Positions 15,946-23,611 of a stretch of DNA of 35,436 nucleotides are shown one piece after another. The notes below the pieces were generated by a model, which saw nothing but the letters and a program-made list of their open reading frames with translations, was not told where the DNA came from and searched no databases. This stretch comes from SIAJ01 sp036266155 (lineage in GTDB: Bacteria; Planctomycetota; Planctomycetia; Gemmatales; Gemmataceae). Each line of letters begins with the position of its first letter. Within the stretch, counting starts at the first letter, position 1. Location: the NCBI GenBank assembly GCA_036266155.1, contig DATANR010000151.1:1-35436 (forward strand). Direction: 5' to 3'. The position numbers and the translations under genes were made by a program.

Positions 15946-16043
15946 CTGAATGTTCAGCGCGCCTTCGCGCGTGCAGCTCATTCGGAACGATTACGGGCCC
16001 CCGCTCCCTGGATTAACCGTCGCCGTCCTGCACTTGCTTGCGC

Positions 16044-16059
16044 GCTACGCCGCAAGCGG
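16044..16059. repeat. Palindromic repeat copy 1 (upstream of sigma factor)
   Basis: The 16-nt core GCTACGCCGCAAGCGG is identical to copies near 21877, 22841, 22865 and 27052 in this window (some inverted). Each core holds the self-complementary word GCCGCAAGCGG/CCGCTTGCGGC. Confidence 0.7.
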
Positions 16060-16172
16060 GTTGCACGGCGGAGGCAAGGATCCCACCCCCGAGCAGATCC
16101 CGGGGTGTGGTCGATCGTGCCCCGCCGGGACGGCGCCGGTCAGCGAGACTCGGATCGCGACAGGAGGGTGCC

Positions 16173-16775
16173 ATGAGCTGGGAAGAAGTCACCGTCTTGG
16201 TCGAGCGGGCTCAGGCCGGCGACCGGGGCGCGTATGGGGAACTGGTTCGCCGGTTCCAGGGGTCCGTCTATGCGATGGCGCTGACCCGCGTTCACGATCC
16301 GCTCGAGGCCCAGGAGCTGGCCCAGGAAGTGTTCGTCCACGGCATGCGCAAGCTGCCGCAGCTCCGGGACCCGCGGTGCTTCGCCGGCTGGTTGCGGCGG
16401 ATCACGGCGCGGATGGCGATCAACCGCATGACGCGGCGCGGGCCGGTCAGCGGCGCCGAGCCGGATTTGCTCGACAACGTCGAGGGACGGGTCCGCGGTC
16501 CGGTTGAGGAAATCGAGCGCAGCGAAGCCAAGGCCGAACTGCATGAGGGCCTCAAGCGGTTGAAGGACCTGGATCGGGCGACGCTGGAAGCGTTCTATCT
16601 GCGTGGGCGGAGCCTGAAGCAGATGAGCCGAGAGTTCGAGACGCCGGTCGGCACGATCAAGCGCCGGCTGCACGTGGCCCGGCTGCGGCTGAAGGCGGTC
16701 CTGGAGGGCAACACGCCGCACGGAATCGACGAGCCGGCAGTCCACATGGACAGCGAGATGATGACGGCGGTGTAA
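16173..16775 (+). CDS. ECF-type RNA polymerase sigma factor
   Basis: A 200-residue two-domain sigma factor. Residues about 15-95 are sigma-2 ('AYGELVRRFQGSVYAMAL', 'EAQELAQEVFVHGMRKLPQL', 'FAGWLRRITARMAINRM'), which binds core polymerase and the -10 element. About 125-180 is sigma-4 ('TLEAFYLRGRSLKQMSREFE', 'GTIKRRLHVARLRLK'), the -35-binding helix-turn-helix. AGGAGG just before ATG 16173 fixes the start; the longer frame from 16038 runs through the palindromic repeat. No anti-sigma gene is adjacent: a strong terminator follows and the next gene is convergent. Its regulon cannot be read from the window. Confidence 0.9.
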   Translation: MSWEEVTVLVERAQAGDRGAYGELVRRFQGSVYAMALTRVHDPLEAQELAQEVFVHGMRKLPQLRDPRCFAGWLRRITARMAINRMTRRGPVSGAEPDLLDNVEGRVRGPVEEIERSEAKAELHEGLKRLKDLDRATLEAFYLRGRSLKQMSREFETPVGTIKRRLHVARLRLKAVLEGNTPHGIDEPAVHMDSEMMTAV

Positions 16776-16787
16776 AGCAGTAACGCA

Positions 16788-16818
16788 AGAGGGGCCCGAA
16801 AGGGCCCCTCTCTTTTTT
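16788..16818 (+). terminator. Rho-independent terminator of the sigma factor gene
   Basis: AGAGGGGCCC (16788-16797), tetraloop GAAA, GGGCCCCTCT (16802-16811), then CTTTTTT. It has a perfect 10-bp GC-rich stem and a T tract on the plus strand only. It lies 13 nt after the stop codon. Confidence 0.92.
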
Positions 16819-16836
16819 GCTACTCAACCGCGAAAC

Positions 16837-18516
16837 TTAGTTATCCTTCTTCGCCCCCGCCATCTCGGCCAGGAACTGAATCGCCTTACCCTGGGCAGCG
16901 AGCTTGATCTTCAGCGTGTCGCCGCCGTCGATGGAGAACTTGAGCATGTCGGCCTTGGCGCCGGTGCCCTTGCCAAAAATCTTGTCGGCGGCCTTCTTGG
17001 CGGCCTCCAATTCTTTCGCGTTGTTTTCACCCATCAGCGGAACGATGCGGGCCAGATTCACCTGAGCGTGCAACACGCCGACGTCGGCGGGCTTACTGGC
17101 GATCGCCTTGTTCAACGCCTTCTTCGCGTCCGGACCCATGGCGATGACGAGCAAGTCGTCGCGGAACGACAGGTAGATATCGCTCTTGCCGAAGACCTTC
17201 TGGCCGTTCTCGTCGAGCTGGTCGCCCACCTTGACGATGTGCAGCATTGAACCACCCGCGAGTTTCTCGGCGTCGAGCTGGATCAAGCCGCTGACTTCCG
17301 GCGGCAACTCGTTCTTCACGAGAGTCTTGATCGCCTCTTCCACCTTCTTGCCGTCGACAAGCTTCAGGCCGGCGATGCCCGTGTATTTGTCGTTCTTGTC
17401 CGGCCCCATGAGCGAAACGCCAACGTCGATCTCACCGGCCTTCACGGTCGGCAGGAGCGCTTTGATCAGCGGCTCGGCCTTGGTCAGAATCTCGCCCGGC
17501 ACATTGACCTGCTTCAGCAACTCGGCCTTGGCATCATCGACGACGGCCGGGAAGAGTTTTTTCAAATTGCCTGGGAGGCCGGCGCTCAGGGTCAAGCTGA
17601 AGGCGGTGTCCGGCGAGGCGATGGCGCCGCCAACCACGCTCTTGTTGTCGCGGATCGACTTGATGTCCTTGGCCAGCTTCGAGCCCTTGACGCCGCTCAT
17701 CTCGATTTCAACGGCAACCTCCTGAGCTTTCGGATCGACATTCAAGTGCAGCGAGGCTTCCTCGCCGCTTTCCAGCAGTTCCTTGATGTTCGCGGTCAAT
17801 TCGTCGATCGTCTTTTCCTTGAACTCCTTCATCGCCTTCGTTTCGTTCGGAATCGGCTGGTCCTTGCCGGCCGCGAGTTGGGTCTCTATCGCCGCGATCG
17901 CCAGGTTCTTCATGTCCTTGGGCATGCGGTCGATCCGCACCGTCGCGCTCACCAGATGTTCGTCCTTGCCGCCGAGCACGTCGGCCGGCTTCACGAGCGT
18001 TTTCGTGTCGATGTTGGCGGCGTCCTGAAGCGTGACGTACGCGTACTTGTTGGCGAAGCGGAAGTAGATTGGGAAAGGCGATTGTTCCGGCTGCGTCGAG
18101 TAGACGCCATCCTTCTCCTTCGTGACCTTCAATTTGGCTGTGTTTTCCAAAGTATCGAGGACGGCCTGTTCATCGGCCACGGGAATTAGCACCACGACCG
18201 GCGGCGTCGGCCCGAGTTCTTCGCCGAAGGTCACATACATGCCGATCGGCTGTGTGACGTCGATGCCGCCTAGGCCCTTCTTATCGTCGATTAGATCCTT
18301 TACAGTCCTGATCCCTTGCTTGAACTGCTCGGCCGTATCATCCGGCAACAACGTCGCGATGTACTCGGCGGACTTGAACAGGTTGTTGACCGATTGAACC
18401 TTGACAAGAACGGCCGGGCCGCCCTTGGTGCTTTCGGTTTTCAGCGGGGCGGCATACGCGGCTGGGGTCGCCAGTGCGACGGCCAGGATAGCGAACCGAT
18501 AAAGTCGAGAGAGCAT
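16837..18516 (-). CDS. Large secreted hypothetical protein
   Basis: A 559-residue protein with a Sec signal peptide 'MLSRLYRFAILAVALATPAAYA'. The mature part resembles long secreted planctomycete proteins that alternate lysine-rich helices and beta strands ('PAVLVKVQSVNNLFKSAEYI', 'PIGMYVTFGEELG', 'VEEAIKTLVKNELPPEV', 'DDLLVIAMGPDAKKALNKAI'). The recurring pattern of an 'L.A.A...P' strand followed by an Ala/Lys helix suggests two or three related modules, reminiscent of DUF3352-like proteins, but I would not assign a family. A strong AGGAGG precedes ATG 18516. It is likely periplasmic; function unknown. Confidence 0.7.
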   Translation of the reverse strand: MLSRLYRFAILAVALATPAAYAAPLKTESTKGGPAVLVKVQSVNNLFKSAEYIATLLPDDTAEQFKQGIRTVKDLIDDKKGLGGIDVTQPIGMYVTFGEELGPTPPVVVLIPVADEQAVLDTLENTAKLKVTKEKDGVYSTQPEQSPFPIYFRFANKYAYVTLQDAANIDTKTLVKPADVLGGKDEHLVSATVRIDRMPKDMKNLAIAAIETQLAAGKDQPIPNETKAMKEFKEKTIDELTANIKELLESGEEASLHLNVDPKAQEVAVEIEMSGVKGSKLAKDIKSIRDNKSVVGGAIASPDTAFSLTLSAGLPGNLKKLFPAVVDDAKAELLKQVNVPGEILTKAEPLIKALLPTVKAGEIDVGVSLMGPDKNDKYTGIAGLKLVDGKKVEEAIKTLVKNELPPEVSGLIQLDAEKLAGGSMLHIVKVGDQLDENGQKVFGKSDIYLSFRDDLLVIAMGPDAKKALNKAIASKPADVGVLHAQVNLARIVPLMGENNAKELEAAKKAADKIFGKGTGAKADMLKFSIDGGDTLKIKLAAQGKAIQFLAEMAGAKKDN

Positions 18517-18636
18517 GAAACCTCCTGGGATGAACTGGCGGGGCGAGGGGTATACCCACGCGGTCCGTGCCGGGTGTCAACGGTAGGAAGTTTATGCCAA
18601 GCCGATGAATGTGGAAACGTCAGTCGCGGCGCATGA

Positions 18637-18663
18637 AAATGGCCGTCCGGAGGACGGCCATTT
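18637..18663 (-). terminator. Hairpin terminator of the small secreted gene
   Basis: AAATGGCCGTCC (18637-18648) pairs perfectly with GGACGGCCATTT (18652-18663) around 3 nt. It lies 21 nt after the minus-strand stop at 18685 and reads into TTTTC on that strand. Confidence 0.65.
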
Positions 18664-18684
18664 GGACCCGGCGAGACTTCGGGC

Positions 18685-19158
18685 CTAGTTCTTTGCGGCC
18701 GGCTTCTTAGCCTCGGGCTTCTTGCCTTCCGGAGGGGCCAGTCCTTCCAAGGCGCTGATCGCCGACTTGATCGCCTTGGATGCCTCATCGACCTTGCGTG
18801 CCGCGATCTGGCCCTCGGCATCCTTGATGTCCTTGAGGATTCCCTCAAGCGTCGTTGCCTTGGCCTTGTCGCCGCCTTGCTTTTCCGGTTGTTTGGCCGA
18901 TTGCGCCTGATTTTTCACGATCGTCTCGGCCGCATGCACCGCTTCGCTTGCCGGCGTGAACTTCTTGTCGTCGAGGCTCTTCTGGGCCGCCTGCAAGTCC
19001 TTGATGGCGGTCGGGATCGGTCCCGAGGCCGCGCTCGTGTTCTTGTTGTTCTTCCCTTGTTTCGTTTTGACGTTCGGAAACGCGTTCGCGCCCGCCACAA
19101 AAATCGCGAGCATGGCACACGCGGTGATCAGTCGCAAGCTCATCGTGGAACGGCACAT
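18685..19158 (-). CDS. Small secreted Lys/Ala-rich helical protein
   Basis: A 157-residue product with a signal peptide ('MSLRLITACAMLAIFVAGANA'). The rest is low-complexity helix: two similar segments, 'AIKDLQAAQKSLDDKKFTPA' and 'ILKDIKDAEGQIAARKVDEA', each followed by 'SEAVHAA' or 'SKAIKSA', look like a duplicated helical hairpin. The tail 'GKKPEAKKPAAKN' is basic. The start may be ATG 19158 (weak GAG 8 nt upstream) or ATG 19143 (no ribosome-binding site); both keep the signal peptide. Function unknown. Confidence 0.65.
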   Translation of the reverse strand: MCRSTMSLRLITACAMLAIFVAGANAFPNVKTKQGKNNKNTSAASGPIPTAIKDLQAAQKSLDDKKFTPASEAVHAAETIVKNQAQSAKQPEKQGGDKAKATTLEGILKDIKDAEGQIAARKVDEASKAIKSAISALEGLAPPEGKKPEAKKPAAKN

Positions 19159-19449
19159 AGGAGAAACTCGCTTCGATTGGATGCAATGATCCGGAGGGTG
19201 GCCGTAGATATTGGAACGCTTGGCCGATGAAAAAGTTCCGCAAACGGTCGGACGGGCGAATCGTTCAAGTTTTGGCGCAAGCCGGCCGACGTACATCGTC
19301 CAAATGGCAGAAGTGATTTTGGCGAGTTGAGTTCGACCGCTTCCAATCGGGCACCAACGCTTCCCCAAGCGTTTCAGGGTCGTCCAGGGCGTTCCTGGGC
19401 GGCCCTGTTTTTTCCCTCGCTTACGCTTCGGGTTGGTGCACTAACTCTC

Positions 19450-20844
19450 CTATTTCACCGGCTCCACCGCGAACGTAAACGGGTCCGCGATCACGGTGCC
19501 TTCGCGTGGCAGAATGGCTCGTCCGTTGTGCTTGTTCCCCTCGATCCGGAACTCGCCGTCCCATTTCACAAGCAGCTGATCCTTTTGACGGATGATATAG
19601 ACAGGCTTTTCTAGTTCGGGAATCTGCACGTGTGTCTTCGAACCACCGCCCAACACCAGCATGTCGGCCATCAGTAACACGCCGTCGACGGCCATCGGCA
19701 GGCGGCGGCCTCCCGAAAGCTGCAAACGAGCCGACAGGCCGCCGGGGACGGGCAAATCGAAGGTCATTTGGCAGCTGCTGCCCAGCGTGATGCGGTCGCC
19801 GGATTGCAATACGGCCTTCTCGGCGGGGGAATTGTTGAGCGAAACCGCCTTCGACGCTTCGAGCAAGTAGCATTCGGCATCACGCGTGAGCGCCGCGTGG
19901 ATGCGCGAGACATCGGCGAAGAGAGGCACGTCGACGGGGCCTTCGCCGGTCGCTTGACCGATCGAAACGCGATTGGCGAGGCAGACGAGATACGCTCCGA
20001 CGCCGTCGATCCACAGGAAAAAGCGCTTTGGCGGCGGTATCGGCAAGTCGGGAGGCGGCGACGGCGCTCGCGACAAGGACACCGTCTCGGAAAGCGACGG
20101 TGTCGGCCTAACCGCTTCCGGCTGCAACACTTGCCAGGCCCGATTGCGTGCTTGCTGCGCTTCGCGATGTCGCGGGGCGGCCGACATGACCTCGTCCGCA
20201 CAACGAAGCATCTCTTTCCAATCCGAGCCGGCGGCCGCCTCTTGCAAAAGCGGCCATGCACGCCGAAAGCGATCCTCGCGGATGTTGAGCTGCTCCTCGT
20301 AGCGATCGAGGCCAGCGGTCCGGGTGCCGAGCGCCGTGCGGACGCGTGCTAACAGTGGCCGCGTCTGGTCGAATTCACCGCGGTCCGCGTGGTCGAGGGC
20401 CGACTGCCAGTCGCGGGCACAATCGGCGAGCGGCGCCAGGGCGGGCGACTCGGCGGGGCGTTCACGCAAGCGCGTGATGGCTTCCAGTGCTTGCAAGGGT
20501 TTGCCGGCTTCGAGCATGGCCCGCACCTCGGCGAGGGCCAGCTTCACCAGCACGTCGCGGAGACGGCTCACACCGGCATCGGTCGGAGCGGCCAGGGCGG
20601 ACACGCGCGTCAAATCCTTCCACGCGGCTTCGACATCGTCGTTTCGCAGTGCTTTCTCGGCCCGCTCGACGTAGCCGCGAATGACGTCGCCGCGCAAGGC
20701 CCAGACGCGGGTGGCCCCGGACGACACCAGGCCGTCGAAGAGGCGGTGCGCCTCCTCGGGCCGGCCATTCTTGAGGGCCTCCCGCGCCTGATACTTGACC
20801 ATCCACGCCGGTTCACGCATGGGAATTCCGTCGATGAGCCGCAA
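19450..20844 (-). CDS. TPR-FHA domain protein
   Basis: A 464-residue protein. Residues about 10-250 form helical repeats ('YQAREALKNGRPEEAHRLFD', 'RAEKALRNDDVEAAWKDLTR', 'AGKPLQALEAITRLRERP'). After a Pro-rich linker ('PSPPPDLPIPPPKR') the C-terminal part holds a forkhead-associated domain ('ANRVSIGQ', 'LFADVSRIHAALTRDAECYL', 'SLNNSPAEKAVLQSGDRITL'), which binds phosphothreonine peptides. 'SRIHA' contains the conserved Ser and His of FHA. It probably reads signals from Ser/Thr kinases such as the one at 23609. The start TTG 20844 is preceded by AAGGAG with 9 nt spacing; ATG 20820 is the alternative. Confidence 0.75.
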   Translation of the reverse strand: MRLIDGIPMREPAWMVKYQAREALKNGRPEEAHRLFDGLVSSGATRVWALRGDVIRGYVERAEKALRNDDVEAAWKDLTRVSALAAPTDAGVSRLRDVLVKLALAEVRAMLEAGKPLQALEAITRLRERPAESPALAPLADCARDWQSALDHADRGEFDQTRPLLARVRTALGTRTAGLDRYEEQLNIREDRFRRAWPLLQEAAAGSDWKEMLRCADEVMSAAPRHREAQQARNRAWQVLQPEAVRPTPSLSETVSLSRAPSPPPDLPIPPPKRFFLWIDGVGAYLVCLANRVSIGQATGEGPVDVPLFADVSRIHAALTRDAECYLLEASKAVSLNNSPAEKAVLQSGDRITLGSSCQMTFDLPVPGGLSARLQLSGGRRLPMAVDGVLLMADMLVLGGGSKTHVQIPELEKPVYIIRQKDQLLVKWDGEFRIEGNKHNGRAILPREGTVIADPFTFAVEPVK

Positions 20845-20954
20845 ACGGCCTCACTCCTTCATTCAACCGCATGCCGAGAAAAACACAAGGCGGCCGGCGG
20901 AAAGACGTTTGTCATTCCCCCGACCGCCCTTGATCGTATCAGACTTCTCGTCCC

Positions 20955-21737
20955 TTACTTCGTGCGGACCGTTTCCGTCCCCTTGGTGTCGAGCTCGGCC
21001 ATAATCTCGTCGACCGTCTTGTTCTCGACCGTCGCCTTATCGTACTGCTTGGCCAGGTTCAACTTCTCACGCTGAACCTCGATCCGCTTCCGCAAGCCGT
21101 TGAGCCGTTCCTTCACGTCGGCCATCTTGCTGCCGTCGTTCTGGTACTTGCTCTGGACCTGCTCGATCTTGGCCAACTTGACGTCGGCTTCGAGTTCCGT
21201 CACGGCCGCTTCCAACTCGGCCTTCTGGGTCACGAGCGCTTGCAGATGCTGCTCGGCCAAATCGCGCGTCTTCTCGCGGACGGCCTGCATCGTCTCCAAG
21301 GCCTTCACTTCCTTCTCGATGTTCTTCTGGGCGTTGACCTGGGCCTGGAGCATTTCCTTGGCGCGATCGTAAGGAATCTCGCGGCCATCGAACTTGATCT
21401 TGCTGCTGTTGCCAGCTTCTTTCAGGACGCGGGCGCGGGCTTCGACGGCGGAGCGATTGGTTTCGGCTTGGGCGCGCTTCTCTTCGACCTTGCCCTTCAG
21501 GCTCTTGGCTTCCCAACGCTCCTCGGCGACGGACCCGCGGGCCTTGTCGATTTCCTTGTCCAACGAGGCGACCTCTTCCTTGATCTGACGGATTTCTTCT
21601 TCCGGCGGGATCTTGGATTCGAGGTATTTGTCGGCCTTGTTGAACTGATGGCAGAGGTAGCTGCCGACGTGGGTTTGGGTGAGCACGGCGGCGGTGAGCA
21701 GCCCGGCCGCGCCGACGATGGCGACTTTCTTGAACAT
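20955..21737 (-). CDS. Membrane-anchored coiled-coil protein
   Basis: A 260-residue protein. Residues 4-20 ('KVAIVGAAGLLTAAVLT') form one membrane segment or uncleaved signal. From about residue 45 to the end it is nearly continuous coiled coil ('EEEIRQIKEEVASLDKEIDK', 'KEVKALETMQAVREKTRDLA', 'KLAKIEQVQSKYQ'), with a short break around 'KIKFDGREIPYDRA'. AGGAGG-like sequence (CGGAGGAAG) before ATG 21737 is a clear ribosome-binding site. It resembles in layout the protein at 22989. No function recognised; an envelope or scaffold role is inferred. Confidence 0.7.
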   Translation of the reverse strand: MFKKVAIVGAAGLLTAAVLTQTHVGSYLCHQFNKADKYLESKIPPEEEIRQIKEEVASLDKEIDKARGSVAEERWEAKSLKGKVEEKRAQAETNRSAVEARARVLKEAGNSSKIKFDGREIPYDRAKEMLQAQVNAQKNIEKEVKALETMQAVREKTRDLAEQHLQALVTQKAELEAAVTELEADVKLAKIEQVQSKYQNDGSKMADVKERLNGLRKRIEVQREKLNLAKQYDKATVENKTVDEIMAELDTKGTETVRTK

Positions 21738-21876
21738 GTACTTCCTCCGGCGGGGGGTTTGTCTCGACGCGGCCGTTAACTCGCGGCCTGCGGTCAACAA
21801 AGGGGTTTTCGCACCGCCGCGGTCCATATTTAGAATTGGGACCGAGTTGGCATGAAATTTTTTCACCATCCATTCG

Positions 21877-21892
21877 CCGCTTGCGGCGTAGC
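21877..21892. repeat. Palindromic repeat copy 2 (upstream of fhcD)
   Basis: CCGCTTGCGGCGTAGC, the inverse of the core at 16044, followed by GC to make 18 identical nt with the copy at 22841. It ends 8 nt before the fhcD Shine-Dalgarno. Confidence 0.75.
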
Positions 21893-21910
21893 GCCCCCGT
21901 GGAGTTCCCA

Positions 21911-22837
21911 ATGCCCCGCGCCGAAATTGACGACACCTACGCCGAAGCCTTTCGCAGCCTCTACGCCGAAGTGCTTATCACGGCACGAGATCGGCGCTGG
22001 CTCGACGAGGCGGTCCGGGCCGCGACGGGCAACGCGTCGTCGACGATCCTGTGCGATTGCGAGGCCGGGCTCGACCGCTACGTCGGCCCCGGCGGCGACG
22101 AATCTTTTTCGACTCCGGACGGCCGGCCGGGGGCGATTCTCCAATTTCATCTGCCACGCTTCCGCAAGGATCGCGTCGAAGCGCTCGAGCGGGCGATGCT
22201 CGTGCGCGTCAGCCAGAACGTCATGACCTGTCCGACGTGCGCGTCGTTCAACGTGCTCTCCGATAGCGAGACGTTCTTCAAGATGGGCCGCAAGGTGGCG
22301 TTCTTCGGCGACGGCCATCAATTCCGTGCCGAGCGCTTCGGCCGCAAAGGCTGGGTGGTGCCGATCCTGTCCGGCGAGTTTTTCATCGAGCGCCGCGTCG
22401 GCTATCGCGACGGCTTGATGGGCGGCAACCTCTGGTTCTTTGGCGCCACGCCCGATGGCGCTCTTGAAGCCGCCGATCGCGCGGCGAAGGCTGCGTCGAA
22501 CGTCGCCGGCGTCTGCTTGCCGTTCCCCGGCGGCGTGGCGTCGAGCGGATCGAAGGCCGGCAGCCGTTATTCGTTCACGATCGCCAGCACCTACGCCGAA
22601 TATTGCCCGACGTTGCGCGACAAGCTCGGCGACAAGACGCGCTTGCCGGCGGGCGTCACGTCCGTGCAAGAGATCATCATCAATGGCCGCGACCTGCCGA
22701 CGATCGTAAAGGCGACGCAAGCCGCGATCGCGGCATCGGTCGAGACGCCCGGATTATTGAAGATTTCCGCGGGCAATTATGGCGGCAAGCTTGGCAAGAG
22801 CTTCGTCTATTTGCACCCGGAGAAGCAACCCGCGTGA
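21911..22837 (+). CDS. fhcD: Formylmethanofuran:tetrahydromethanopterin formyltransferase
   Basis: A 308-residue homologue of archaeal Ftr and bacterial FhcD. It moves a formyl group between (methano)furan and tetrahydromethanopterin in C1 oxidation of formaldehyde. Landmarks along the whole chain match: 'EIDDTYAEAFRSLYAEVLIT' at the start, 'ATGNASSTILCDCEAGLDRY', 'FFGDGHQF', 'VPILSGEFFIERRVG', 'GVCLPFPGGVASSGSKAGSR', 'YCPTLRDK', 'VQEIIINGRDLPTIV' and 'LLKISAGNYGGKLGKSFVYL' at the end. GGAG 6 nt before ATG 21911 sets the start. The other H4MPT-pathway genes (fhcA-C, mch, mtdB, fae) are not in the window, so it is a solitary member here. It is flanked on both sides by copies of the palindromic repeat. 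Confidence 0.93.
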   Translation: MPRAEIDDTYAEAFRSLYAEVLITARDRRWLDEAVRAATGNASSTILCDCEAGLDRYVGPGGDESFSTPDGRPGAILQFHLPRFRKDRVEALERAMLVRVSQNVMTCPTCASFNVLSDSETFFKMGRKVAFFGDGHQFRAERFGRKGWVVPILSGEFFIERRVGYRDGLMGGNLWFFGATPDGALEAADRAAKAASNVAGVCLPFPGGVASSGSKAGSRYSFTIASTYAEYCPTLRDKLGDKTRLPAGVTSVQEIIINGRDLPTIVKATQAAIAASVETPGLLKISAGNYGGKLGKSFVYLHPEKQPA

Positions 22838-22840
22838 TTG

Positions 22841-22880
22841 CCGCTTGCGGCGTAGCGCGTGTGCGCTACGCCGCAAGCGG
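22841..22880. repeat. Perfect 18-bp inverted pair of the palindromic repeat
   Basis: CCGCTTGCGGCGTAGCGC (22841-22858), loop GTGT, then its exact reverse complement (22863-22880). It starts 3 nt after the fhcD stop. As RNA it would be a very stable hairpin that may end or protect the fhcD transcript. Confidence 0.85.
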
Positions 22881-22988
22881 CTAATGGCGCGAACCACTTC
22901 AAACAACTTCTTGTCTCAACCCGTATCGTCCGTTTCCACGGGTTAGGAGTGCTGGCTCGGTCGCCGGACGCACAGGAGGTCTTTCATC

Positions 22989-23570
22989 ATGAAGCGCATC
23001 GCTTTTCTGTTCGTGTGCGTCTTTGCCGCTCTGGCGTTCGGTTACGTGAAGTTTCCGGACGAGTTCAACCAGGGCGTCGAGTGGACGACGAAGTCCGGCC
23101 AGTGGGCGTGGGAAGGCATCAAGGCCAACCCGCTGCCGGTCGGTTTCGCCGTCGGCACGTTCTTGCTGACGGTCGTCTACCAGAAGGCCAAGGGCAAGTC
23201 GCTGCGTGAGTCGGTCGAGGCGGCTGCGACGCGCGTGACGGTCGTCAACGTGCCGGCCAAGGACGCCGACGCCGACAACCGGGTCGTGCAGCGGGCCAAG
23301 GCACGAGCAACGCGAGCGCAGCTCCTGGCCGACCAGATCGGTCTGCAGAACCGGCAGCGCAAGTTGCCGGAAGAAGTGCTCAAGGCCGAGAAGGACGCGT
23401 GCTACAGCGAGCAGGCCCTGGCGGACGCCGAGCGCAAGCTGGCCGAGAAGCAGAAGAACCACGACGAAGCCGTCACCAAGCTCGAAGCTCTTCGCAAGGA
23501 GAAGGCAATGAGCATGGCGGAACTGGCGGAAATCGAGGTCGAACTGACGAAGCTGGCTGAGCTGGTGTAA
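22989..23570 (+). CDS. Membrane-anchored coiled-coil protein
   Basis: A 193-residue protein starting with 'MKRIAFLFVCVFAALAFGYV' (signal or anchor), then a second hydrophobic stretch near residue 55 ('VGFAVGTFLLTVVY'), suggesting two membrane passes. Residues about 100-193 are coiled coil ('RAKARATRAQLLADQIGLQN', 'LADAERKLAEKQKNHDEAVT', 'LAEIEVELTKLAELV'). AGGAGG lies 8 nt before the ATG. Layout and length class match the product of 20955-21737, on the other side of fhcD. The function is unknown. Confidence 0.7.
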   Translation: MKRIAFLFVCVFAALAFGYVKFPDEFNQGVEWTTKSGQWAWEGIKANPLPVGFAVGTFLLTVVYQKAKGKSLRESVEAAATRVTVVNVPAKDADADNRVVQRAKARATRAQLLADQIGLQNRQRKLPEEVLKAEKDACYSEQALADAERKLAEKQKNHDEAVTKLEALRKEKAMSMAELAEIEVELTKLAELV

Positions 23571-23611
23571 AGTGAACGGGGCCAACCACGAGGTTGGCCC
23601 CGCTCACTTTA
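23569..23611. terminator. Bidirectional terminator containing both stop codons
   Basis: AAAGTGA, one mismatch, CGGGGCCAACC (23577-23587), loop ACGA, GGTTGGCCCCG (23592-23602), one mismatch, TCACTTT. The outer stem overlaps the TAA of the plus-strand gene (23568-23570) and the TAA of the minus-strand kinase gene (23609-23611). Short T runs flank it on both strands. Confidence 0.8.

Larger units (their letters stand above)
15791..16172. other. Non-coding stretch before the sigma factor
   Basis: It contains the intron-like 5' fragment (15851-15945), a GC-rich hairpin near 15957-15970 (CGCGC-CTTC-GCGCG) and a copy of the palindromic repeat (16044-16059). The promoter of the sigma factor gene presumably lies here, but I see no clear hexamers. 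Confidence 0.5.
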
